From: CAVQGZ01 sp964356295
GTDB lineage: Bacteria > Actinomycetota > Actinomycetes > Jiangellales > Jiangellaceae
NCBI GenBank assembly: GCA_964356295.1
Contig: CAYHHE010000045.1
Location: forward strand, 1-22,580
Direction of reading: 5' to 3'
Length of the DNA stretch: 22,580 bases
Positions 15,970 to 22,372 of the stretch are shown piece after piece. Both the position numbers and the translations under genes were made by a program. Position 1 is the first letter of the stretch; every line of letters begins with the position of its first letter. The notes under the pieces were generated by a model that saw nothing but the letters and a program-made list of their open reading frames with translations, did not search any database and was not told the DNA's origin.

Positions 15970-16448
15970 CTGGCGAGGACCTCGTCGAGCACGGCCTCGG
16001 CCTTGTCCTCGTTGGTCTTCTCCGCCAGCGCCAGTTCGGAGATCAGCACCTGCCGCGCCTTGGCCAGCATGCGCTTCTCGCCCGCCGACAGCCCGCGCCC
16101 GCCCTCGCGGCGGGTCAGGTCACGCACGACCTCGGCGACCTTGATCACGTCCCCGGACGCGAGCTTCTCCAGGTTCGCCTTGTACCGGCGCGACCAGTTG
16201 GTCGGCTCCTCGACGTAGGGCTCGCGAAGCACCGCGAACACCTTGTCCAGGCCCTCCCGGTTGACCACGTCGCGGACACCGACGAGATCGACGTTGTCGG
16301 CGGGTACCCGGACAGTTAGGTCGCCCTGGGCGACCTTGAGGACGAGATACGTGCGCTCGACTCCCTTGATGGCCCGAGACTCGATTGCCTCGATGAGCGC
16401 AGCCCCATGGTGGGGGTAGACGACGGTCTCTCCAACACTGAAAGCCAT
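15966..16448 (-). CDS. carD: CarD family RNA polymerase-binding transcription regulator
   Basis: A 160-residue global regulator that binds RNA polymerase beta and stabilises open promoter complexes, notably at rRNA promoters. Residues 1-60 are the Tudor-like polymerase-interaction domain (FSVGETVVYPHHGAA). The helical C-terminal DNA-binding half contains EEPTNWSRRYKANLEKL, in which Trp85 is the conserved wedge residue at the same number as in the Mycobacterium protein. Length is normal. The ATG at 16448 follows AAAGGGG ten bases upstream. It heads the five-gene minus-strand block with ispD, ispF, cysS and rlmB. Confidence 0.96.
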   Translation of the reverse strand: MAFSVGETVVYPHHGAALIEAIESRAIKGVERTYLVLKVAQGDLTVRVPADNVDLVGVRDVVNREGLDKVFAVLREPYVEEPTNWSRRYKANLEKLASGDVIKVAEVVRDLTRREGGRGLSAGEKRMLAKARQVLISELALAEKTNEDKAEAVLDEVLAS

Positions 16449-16475
16449 ATGGTGCTGACCCCTTTCGGTGGCATA

Positions 16476-16481
16476 AGGCTA
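16476..16481 (-). promoter_or_regulatory. Possible -10 box of carD
   Basis: TAGCCT on the minus strand fits TANNNT and would start transcription near 16469, leaving a leader of about 20 bases with the AAAGGGG site. No good -35 hexamer is present 16-18 bases further up. The rest of 16482-16681 shows only an isolated TTGACA (16538-16543, plus strand). Confidence 0.35.
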
Positions 16482-16681
16482 CCACGTTCGGATGACGCGG
16501 TCTGCCCCTCCACCGAACATCTCTGCAGGTCAGGGCCTTGACAAATGGCACCCGGCGTGGCACAGGCGAGTCAACAGGCCGCCATCCGCACGCCGCCCGC
16601 GGCTGGCGTGCGGCGTCTCACGCCCGATCCGACCGACGTGCGGTCTTCACAGCGAGGGCCTCGGGCAGTCATGCTTGTGCG

Positions 16682-17425
16682 GTGGCAGAGGAGCTTGAGC
16701 GGGGACCGGGCCCCGGGGCTCTGCCCGACCCGGAGCGGGTTGAGATCCCCGACGACGCCTCCGCACTCGACGTCGACCTGTGGGCATGGCGCTCCGAGCA
16801 GATGCTGCTCGGTCGGCCTACCCCATGGCAGACCAGGCGTCGGTCGGCGGGCTGGCGTGGCGCCAGTCGTGTCGGGCCGATGCTGCTCGGCGGCCTACTT
16901 CTCCTCGCCTTCCTGTTCAGCCTGGCTAGCACGATCCGCCCAGCCACCGTCGAGCAGACTCCGCCGAGCCAGTTGGCGACGGCCGTCCAGCAGGACGGGT
17001 CTGTCGGTGGGTTGCTGCCGCGAGGCAGCGTCGACCAGGACGGCGCCACCCGGTCATTGCGGGAGGTGCGTCCGGCCGCCCTGCTTCTGCTGCCTGCGGA
17101 GGGCGCGGATCAGGCGATGCTCGACGCGGTCCGCCTGCAGACCGCCTCCTACGGCATCCCCCTGATGCTTGTTGGGCCGCCCACCCGCGAAGCTCTGCTC
17201 GAGGAGACGGCGCAGGACATCGGGGCCGGGACAGTCTCGGTGCTGATCGACAAGGCGTCGGCCATCGCGGAGTCGTTGGACCTGCCTGCGGTGTCCGGGG
17301 CGACGTTGATCGTGGTCGGCACAGATGGGCGCATCCATTCGGTCGTTGAGAACCCGAGTTCCGGGATCCGGCTCGAGTCCGTGCTGTCCCGCTCGAAGGC
17401 CGGAGCAGATCCCACTGCCGACTGA
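16682..17425 (+). CDS. Membrane-anchored redoxin-like protein of unknown function
   Basis: A 247-residue protein. An acidic N-terminus (about 1-50) is followed by a single hydrophobic helix, LLGGLLLLAFLFSLAS (about 64-79), and then an extracytoplasmic domain. That domain has a thioredoxin-like rhythm: a strand RPAALLLLPAEGADQAMLDA, a helix, GIPLMLVGPP, TVSVLIDKASAIAESLDLPA and GATLIVVGTDGRI. It lacks the CxxC of active thioredoxins, so redox chemistry is unlikely. The GTG at 16682 is chosen because the residues upstream are Arg-rich and unlike protein; no strong ribosome-binding site is visible. The gene is divergent from carD and overlaps or abuts ubiA downstream. Confidence 0.7.
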   Translation: MAEELERGPGPGALPDPERVEIPDDASALDVDLWAWRSEQMLLGRPTPWQTRRRSAGWRGASRVGPMLLGGLLLLAFLFSLASTIRPATVEQTPPSQLATAVQQDGSVGGLLPRGSVDQDGATRSLREVRPAALLLLPAEGADQAMLDAVRLQTASYGIPLMLVGPPTREALLEETAQDIGAGTVSVLIDKASAIAESLDLPAVSGATLIVVGTDGRIHSVVENPSSGIRLESVLSRSKAGADPTAD

Positions 17426-18275
17426 GCCGTCAGCCCTCATCCCGGTCACCGCTGTCGCTGTCACGAGGGCCGCTCATCCTGGCCCTGCGCTGCTGGTCAC
17501 CGCTCTGACTGCGGGGTTGGCGCTCGCGTTGGGGCGAGGTGTCGACTCCCTCGTGGTGGGTGCCGCGGCACTGGCCGGTCAGCTGTCGGTGGGTTGGAGC
17601 AACGACGCCCGCGATGCCGAGCCAGACGCCCGCGCCGGCCGCACCGACAAGCCAGTCGCCGCCGAGGCGGTTTCGCCCCGCCTGCTGTGGATCCTCGCAC
17701 TGGTGGGGCTCGTGGCGGCCGTTCCGCTGTCATGGTTGGCCGGAGGTGCCGACGCCTTGCTGGTGCACATGGTAGCAATCGGCGCGGCCTGGGCCTACAA
17801 CCTGGAGCTCAAGTCGACAGTGCTGTCGTGGCTGCCCTACGCGGTGGCGTTTGCTCTGCTACCGGCGTTCGTCTGGCTGGGACTGCCGACCTCACCCTGG
17901 CCCCCGTGGTGGGTGATGCTCACCTCGGCCCTGCTGGGCACGGCCGCCCACCTGACCAACGCGCTGCCCGACCTGGATGCGGACGCGAGGACCGGCCGTA
18001 CCGGGATCGTGACCCGGCTGCACCCTCGAACCACGCGACTGCTGACAGCCGGGCTGGTCCTCACGGGTGTCGCGGTGGCCGCGTTCGGTGCGCCGGGTCC
18101 AGTCAGTCCCGGTCGCTGGGTGTCCCTGGTCGCGGCGCTGACCCTGACCAGCCAGGCCGTCCGAGCCCCGCGCGGGGTGGGCGACCGTCGTCCCATGGTC
18201 GCGGTCGGTGCTGTGGCGGCCATTGGCGTCCTGCTGGTCGCGACCGCCTTCGAGGAGGGCGAGGTCCCGGCGTGA
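17325..18275 (+). CDS. UbiA-type prenyltransferase family protein
   Basis: A polytopic membrane protein of the UbiA superfamily, which transfers prenyl chains to aromatic or other acceptors. The first Asp-rich motif is NDARDAEPDARAGRTDKP (about residues 93-110 from this start) and the second region is NALPDLDADARTGRTG. About eight hydrophobic helices are present. The start is uncertain. ATG 17325 overlaps the upstream gene by 101 bases and adds a non-family N-terminus. The family-like part begins at VTRAAHPGPALLVT (about 17460). A CTG at 17415 with GGAG at 17402-17405 is an alternative. The acceptor is unknown; the polyprenyl donor would come from the MEP pathway, two genes of which lie nearby. 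Confidence 0.82.
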   Translation: MGASIRSLRTRVPGSGSSPCCPARRPEQIPLPTEPSALIPVTAVAVTRAAHPGPALLVTALTAGLALALGRGVDSLVVGAAALAGQLSVGWSNDARDAEPDARAGRTDKPVAAEAVSPRLLWILALVGLVAAVPLSWLAGGADALLVHMVAIGAAWAYNLELKSTVLSWLPYAVAFALLPAFVWLGLPTSPWPPWWVMLTSALLGTAAHLTNALPDLDADARTGRTGIVTRLHPRTTRLLTAGLVLTGVAVAAFGAPGPVSPGRWVSLVAALTLTSQAVRAPRGVGDRRPMVAVGAVAAIGVLLVATAFEEGEVPA

Positions 18276-18374
18276 CCACGCCCTGCTGCGCGGCTTGCGC
18301 GCGCCAAGCTGCCGCAGGAGCGACGTCCGGCGGTCGTGGGCGCGGGCCCGAGGCCGGCCCGGGACCCCGACCAC

Positions 18375-18380
18375 TACCAT
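18375..18380 (+). promoter_or_regulatory. -10 box for a likely leaderless lipoprotein mRNA
   Basis: TACCAT ends six bases before the GTG start of the lipoprotein gene, so transcription would begin at or next to the start codon. No ribosome-binding site is seen there, which fits a leaderless message, common in actinobacteria. No clear -35 is present. Confidence 0.4.
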
Positions 18381-18386
18381 GACCCC

Positions 18387-18881
18387 GTGAGCATCCTGCG
18401 TTGGGCGCGCCCTGGGAAACCGGTCACGACGATCGTTGCGGCGGCCGCCGCACTCGCCCTTGCCGGGTGCGGCACGAATGTCAACGCCCAGACGCAGGAG
18501 TGGTACGACCCCACCGACGCGGCGAACACCGTCGCCGAGGACAGCCTGGACGGGATGGCCGTGCGCGGACTCGTGGTGCTCTCCGACAGCGGCGATGCCG
18601 TCGTGCTCGGCACGTTCGTCAACACCGGGACCGACACCGACGACGTGACGGAGATCTTGGTCCAGGGAGAGCAGGCCGACATCGACGGCGACATCGAGGT
18701 GGATCCTGGGCAGGCAGTGCGCCTGGGTCCGACCGGCGAGGCAGAAGCCCAGGTGGCCGGTCTCGACCTCGAACCCGGTGGGCTCGTCACGGTGGAGATC
18801 AGCTTCGGGGCCGCCGCACGGCAGGAACTCACTACCGTCGTGCAGGCAGCCGAGGACGAGTTCTCCGACTCCGGTTCGTAG
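18387..18881 (+). CDS. Small secreted lipoprotein of unknown function
   Basis: A 164-residue protein with a good lipoprotein signal peptide: basic start (RWARPGK), hydrophobic core and LAGC with the lipid-anchored cysteine at residue 28. The mature part is acidic and rich in Asp, Gly, Val and Thr. Its pattern VVLSDSGDAVVLGTFVNTGT, then ILVQGEQADI, suggests an immunoglobulin-like beta fold as in many actinobacterial copper-chaperone-like or DUF-type lipoproteins, but there is no Cys/Met metal motif and I do not recognise the family. The GTG at 18387 is chosen because the signal peptide begins there. The frame continues to 18336, but that part is proline-rich and unlikely. Confidence 0.75.
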   Translation: MSILRWARPGKPVTTIVAAAAALALAGCGTNVNAQTQEWYDPTDAANTVAEDSLDGMAVRGLVVLSDSGDAVVLGTFVNTGTDTDDVTEILVQGEQADIDGDIEVDPGQAVRLGPTGEAEAQVAGLDLEPGGLVTVEISFGAAARQELTTVVQAAEDEFSDSGS

Positions 18882-18921
18882 CGGAGCCGCGCATCGGCCG
18901 AAAGTCGGACCCGCCCACCTC

Positions 18922-18942
18922 ACTCCTCCCGTAGGGTGGAGT
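18922..18942 (+). terminator. Possible terminator after the lipoprotein gene
   Basis: ACTCC-T-CCC, loop GTA, then GGG-T-GGAGT forms a short stem with one T/T mismatch, followed by TTTC. It lies 40 bases after the lipoprotein stop. TAGGGT (18932-18937) inside it also matches a -10 box for the next gene. Confidence 0.4.
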
Positions 18943-18964
18943 TTCGGGCCAGGAGGGCAGCGGT

Positions 18965-18998
18965 TGGCTCATGAGTCGCTCCGACGCCTCATGAGCCA
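18965..18998. promoter_or_regulatory. Double CTCATGAG palindrome upstream of the sugar genes
   Basis: TGGCTCATGAG (18965-18975) and CTCATGAGCCA (18988-18998) are perfect inverted repeats with a 12-base spacer. Each arm contains the self-complementary octamer CTCATGAG, and the two octamers are 20 bp apart, about two helical turns. It can be read as a paired repressor site or as an 11-bp RNA hairpin in the leader of the methyltransferase-like gene, whose ATG is 53 bases downstream. Confidence 0.6.
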
Positions 18999-19050
18999 GG
19001 CCTCCCTCCCGCGCCACCTCGAACTGCACGCAACGACGTAAGGGGCGCCG

Positions 19051-20214
19051 ATGCACGAGACTTCTGCCACCGCCGACTCAGCCGCCCTGGCGGCGTCCGA
19101 TCCTGACTGGGCGTGCCGCTGGTGCGCAGGGACGAACGGCTCGTTGGTGCTCGACGCGGGTCTGCAGCCGGCCGCCGACCTGTTCCCCCTGCCGATGGAT
19201 CCGCTGCCGGATCCTGAGCATCCGCTTCACATGGTGATGTGCCGGGACTGCGGGCTGGTGCAGCTGGGGAGCGACCCGACGAAGCCCGAGGAACCTCGCG
19301 GAGTCGAGCCAGCCGCCCTCGTTGCGCAGGCGGAGGACGCTGTCGGCCGCGCGGCGGAGGCCGGCTTCATCCGTGCGGGAAGTCGCGTCCTGGAGTACCC
19401 GAGCCCGCATGGCGGGTCCTGGGTGAACCCGCTGACGGCACGCGGGCTCACCGAGGTCACCGACGGCAAGGCCGAGGTCATAGTCGACATCTTCGGAATG
19501 ATGCACGACGCCGATCAGCGCGCCGCCCTCGCCGAGCGGGTCTCGCACCTCGCCGACGACGGCGTGCTGCTGATGCAGTACCACACCGTGGCGGCGATCG
19601 TCCGGTCCGGGATCTGGAACGCGTTGCGGCACGGGCACTTCGCGTACTACTCAACGCCGGTGCTCAGTGAGATGGGTCGAGAGTTCGGCCTCGAACCGGT
19701 TGCCTGCTGGGAGTTCCCGCTGTACGGGGGGACGATTCTCCTCGGGCTGGCCAAGAGCTCTGCGCCCTCGCCCCAAGCGGTGGCCATGATCGACCGGGAG
19801 ACGTCCGAGGGCATCCTCGACCAGGAGTACGTCAAGAGCCTCGGGGGCGCGCTGAACGAGTCGGTGGCCGCGATCGAGGCCTACCTCGCGTCAGCTGTCG
19901 ACCAGGGCCTCACGGTCGCGGGCTACGGCGCTGCGTCACGCACCTCCGCGCTGCTCCGGTGTGCTCACGTCGAGAAGGAGCACGTGGTCGCCGTTGCTGA
20001 CGCATCAGCGGCCAAGCACGGGCGCACGATGCCTGGGAACCGGATCCCGATCGTGTCGCCGGAGGATCTGGTCGCGCTCGCCCCCGACCGAGTTCTGCTC
20101 TTCGTACCCGACCTGCTCACCGAGGTCCGGCAGGCGCTACCCCAGATCGAGGCACGGGGTGGCAGGTGGGTGGTGCTGGACCCGATGCCGCGGGAGGTCG
20201 AGCCGCTGTCATGA
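19051..20214 (+). CDS. Sugar C-methyltransferase-like protein
   Basis: A 387-residue protein with the three-part layout of NDP-deoxysugar C-methyltransferases (TylC3, NovU, TcaB9 type). The N-terminal zinc domain has Cys22, Cys25, Cys64 and Cys67 (CRWC and CRDCGLVQL). A Rossmann-like middle follows, and a C-terminal domain from about 290 starts with VAGYGAASRTSALL. The SAM region is unusual: VLEYPSPHGGSW (113-124) replaces the usual VLEIGSNDG, and only about 20 residues separate it from VIVDIFGMMHDADQ, much less than in classical members. The active-site motif YHEH appears as RHGH (193-196). It may still bind SAM, or act in another way. ATG 19051 follows AAGGGG. It is convergent with the epimerase gene. 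Confidence 0.75.
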   Translation: MHETSATADSAALAASDPDWACRWCAGTNGSLVLDAGLQPAADLFPLPMDPLPDPEHPLHMVMCRDCGLVQLGSDPTKPEEPRGVEPAALVAQAEDAVGRAAEAGFIRAGSRVLEYPSPHGGSWVNPLTARGLTEVTDGKAEVIVDIFGMMHDADQRAALAERVSHLADDGVLLMQYHTVAAIVRSGIWNALRHGHFAYYSTPVLSEMGREFGLEPVACWEFPLYGGTILLGLAKSSAPSPQAVAMIDRETSEGILDQEYVKSLGGALNESVAAIEAYLASAVDQGLTVAGYGAASRTSALLRCAHVEKEHVVAVADASAAKHGRTMPGNRIPIVSPEDLVALAPDRVLLFVPDLLTEVRQALPQIEARGGRWVVLDPMPREVEPLS

Positions 20215-20246
20215 CCGGCGGCTACCGTCGTGTGCGTCGGCGCGCG

Positions 20247-20795
20247 TCAGGCGCCGATGCTGGCCTTGAAGTCGGCCCACGAGCCGGCCATTCGATCGCG
20301 CTCGCTCACCACGGTGATCGGCGCCGGCCAGGGGACGGCAAGGTCGGGGTCGAGGTAGTGGATGGTGACGTCCTCGGCAGGGTTGTAGAAGTCGTCGATG
20401 CGGTAGACGAAGTCGGTGACCGACGTCAACGCTTGGTAGCCGTGCAGGAAGCCCCGCGGGATGTAGACCTGTCGACACTGCTGGTCATCGAGAAGGAAGG
20501 TCTCCATCGCGCCGAACGTCGGGGAGCCGGGGCGAGCGTCGATGGCCACGTCGAGGACGGCACCGTGGGCGCAACGCACAAGTTTCGCCTCTCCTGCCCC
20601 GGAACGACCGTGCAGTCCCCGCACGACCCCTTGATAGGACCGCGACTGGTTCTCCTGCTTGAAGGCTGCCGGGTCCAGGCCGGCCTGGGCGATGACGTCC
20701 ACGTCGTAGGTACGCGAGAAGTAGCCACGCGCGTCACGATGTGGAGTTGGCTGGAAGACGATCAGGTCGGGAATCGACGTCTGGATGATATCCAC
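20247..20795 (-). CDS. dTDP-4-dehydrorhamnose 3,5-epimerase family protein (RmlC-like)
   Basis: A 182-residue cupin-fold sugar epimerase. Known members epimerise dTDP-4-keto-6-deoxyglucose at C3 and/or C5. Family patterns: DARGYFSRTYD, VVRGLH with the base histidine, KLVRCAHGAVLDVAID, SPTFG, YIPRGFLHGYQAL, FVYRIDDFYNPAED and a terminal DPDLAVPWP. After RGLH the usual YQ is replaced by GRSG, so substrate or stereochemistry may differ. The GTG at 20795 is chosen because the protein then starts just before the first RmlC strand (DIIQTSIPDLIVFQ). The gene is transcribed towards the methyltransferase-like gene, with 32 bases between their ends, and is divergent from the aminotransferase. Confidence 0.85.
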   Translation of the reverse strand: MDIIQTSIPDLIVFQPTPHRDARGYFSRTYDVDVIAQAGLDPAAFKQENQSRSYQGVVRGLHGRSGAGEAKLVRCAHGAVLDVAIDARPGSPTFGAMETFLLDDQQCRQVYIPRGFLHGYQALTSVTDFVYRIDDFYNPAEDVTIHYLDPDLAVPWPAPITVVSERDRMAGSWADFKASIGA

Positions 20796-20802
20796 CCGCG
20801 CG

Positions 20803-20808
20803 ATGCTA
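20803..20808 (-). promoter_or_regulatory. -10 box for a likely leaderless epimerase mRNA
   Basis: TAGCAT on the minus strand is followed by seven bases and then the GTG start, so the transcript would begin at or next to the start codon. There is no Shine-Dalgarno site. The 134-bp divergent gap 20796-20929 must also hold the aminotransferase promoter, which I could not place. Confidence 0.4.
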
Positions 20809-20929
20809 CTCAGATCCGCTGCCGTCGGATGAGGAGCAGGAACCCTGTCATCTCCGCGGGCACCGCACGCGCCCGAGGAGATGACGAGCACGGCGACGCA
20901 CAGTGACAACCCCAGCACGAGGAGCCCTG

Positions 20930-22372
20930 ATGGCGACGACGACGAGCACCGCTACCAACCATCCCTTCGCGACGTCAGCGCGGCGAGTCTTCGCTCGCTC
21001 CGCAGCCGCGCAGCGCGAGCTGCACGCCCTCATCCCGGGCGGCGCGCACACCTACGCACGCGGGTCGGACCAGTACCCCGAGAACATGGCGCCGGTCATC
21101 GTCCGGGGCGCCGGCTCCCGAGTCCAAGACCTCGACGGGAACTGGTTCGTCGAGTACGGCATGGGTCTGAGAGCGGTGACGCTCGGATACGGCTACGGGC
21201 CGGTCGTGGACGCGGTGAGCAAAGCAGCCGCGGAGGGCGTCGGGTTCTCGCGTCCCTCGATCTGGGAGCTGGAGGCGGCGAGGGAGTTCCTGGCCCACGT
21301 GCCGGGTGCGGACATGGTCAAGTTCGCCAAGAACGGCTCCGACGTCACGACCGCAGCGGTGAAGCTGGCGCGGGCCAAGACCAAGCGAGACCTGGTCGCG
21401 GTGTGCGGGACCCAGCCGTTCTTCTCCACCGACGACTGGTTCATCACCGTCACCCAGATGAACGCCGGTATCCCGGACGCCCAGCGAGACTGGACGGTCA
21501 CATTCCGGTACAACGACCTCGACTCGGTACGCGAGCTGCTCGACAAGCACCCTGAGCAGATCGCAGCGCTGATCCTGGAGCAGGCGACGGCGACTGCCGA
21601 GCCCGCTCCAGGGTTCCTCGAAGGACTGCGGGAGTTGGCCGACGAGCACGGCTTCGTCCTGATCTTCGACGAGATGATCACCGGGATGCGCTGGTCGGCG
21701 GGCGGTGCTCAAGCGGTGTACGGGGTCACGCCGGACCTGTCGACCTGGGGCAAGGCTATCGGGAACGGGTTCCCTGTCTCGGCACTCGCTGGGCGGCGAG
21801 ACCTCATGGAGCAGGGCGGCCTCAATACGGACGATCCCCGTGTCTTCCTGCTGTCCACGACGCACGGTTCTGAGACCACAGGCTTGGCGGCCTACTTGGC
21901 GGTGGCCGAGGCGTACAAGAAGTGGGATGTCGTCGGCACCATGGAGTCTCAGGGTCGGAAACTGGCGGAGGGGATGACTCGCGCTGCGGAGGCTGCAGGC
22001 GTGCAGGAGCATGTCGTCGTCATGGGTCGTCCCTCTTGCCTGGTCTTCGGAACGAAGGACCACGAGGGTCAGCCCTCTCAGGCTTTCCGGACGCTGTTCA
22101 TCCAGGAGATGCTCGAGCGGGGGGTGCTGGGGCAGTCCTTGGTGATCTCCGCTGCCCACACCGACGACGAGATCGCCATCACCACCGAGGCCGCGGCTGG
22201 TGCGTTCGAGGTCTACGCCCGAGCGCTGCGCGCCGGTACGACCGACGGCTTCCTCAGGGGCAGGCCGGTGGCTCCGGCCATGCGGGCGCTGGCGCATCCG
22301 CGACGGCTGCCCGACCCGGCATTGCCGCCGACGGAAGCTGCAGCCACCACCAGCTATGGCTCGAACTTGTAG
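20930..22372 (+). CDS. Class III aminotransferase, glutamate-1-semialdehyde aminomutase-like
   Basis: A 480-residue PLP enzyme with the HemL-like fold. PLP features: NGSDVTTAAVKLARA (135-149), FDEMITGMRWS with Asp247, STWGKAIGNGFPVSAL with the Schiff-base Lys275, and the THGSETTG region. It is probably not HemL: the HemL motif around PVAGN is replaced by ILEQATATAEPAPGF, and the C-terminus is longer (after about residue 430, Arg/Pro/Ala-rich). Similar enzymes occur in surface-polysaccharide clusters, so amination of a sugar or acyl group is inferred from the neighbours. ATG 20930 has GAGGAG six to seven bases upstream. Its last 19 bases overlap the response-regulator gene tail to tail. Confidence 0.85.
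   Translation: MATTTSTATNHPFATSARRVFARSAAAQRELHALIPGGAHTYARGSDQYPENMAPVIVRGAGSRVQDLDGNWFVEYGMGLRAVTLGYGYGPVVDAVSKAAAEGVGFSRPSIWELEAAREFLAHVPGADMVKFAKNGSDVTTAAVKLARAKTKRDLVAVCGTQPFFSTDDWFITVTQMNAGIPDAQRDWTVTFRYNDLDSVRELLDKHPEQIAALILEQATATAEPAPGFLEGLRELADEHGFVLIFDEMITGMRWSAGGAQAVYGVTPDLSTWGKAIGNGFPVSALAGRRDLMEQGGLNTDDPRVFLLSTTHGSETTGLAAYLAVAEAYKKWDVVGTMESQGRKLAEGMTRAAEAAGVQEHVVVMGRPSCLVFGTKDHEGQPSQAFRTLFIQEMLERGVLGQSLVISAAHTDDEIAITTEAAAGAFEVYARALRAGTTDGFLRGRPVAPAMRALAHPRRLPDPALPPTEAAATTSYGSNL

Noticed and set aside
13417..16218. Very long plus-strand open frame crossing the N run
   Set aside because: It is antisense to cysS, ispF, ispD and carD, has Arg/Pro-rich composition, and is continuous only because N is read as an amino acid.
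16538..16543. Perfect TTGACA as a -35 box for the redoxin-like gene
   Set aside because: No TANNNT box stands 16-19 bases downstream, and the distance to the chosen start is large.
20796..20918. Lipoprotein-like extension (LGLSLCVAVLVISSGAC) in frame with the epimerase
   Set aside because: RmlC-type enzymes are cytoplasmic; the stretch lacks a basic n-region and covers the divergent promoter region and the aminotransferase leader. The shorter GTG start gives a normal length.
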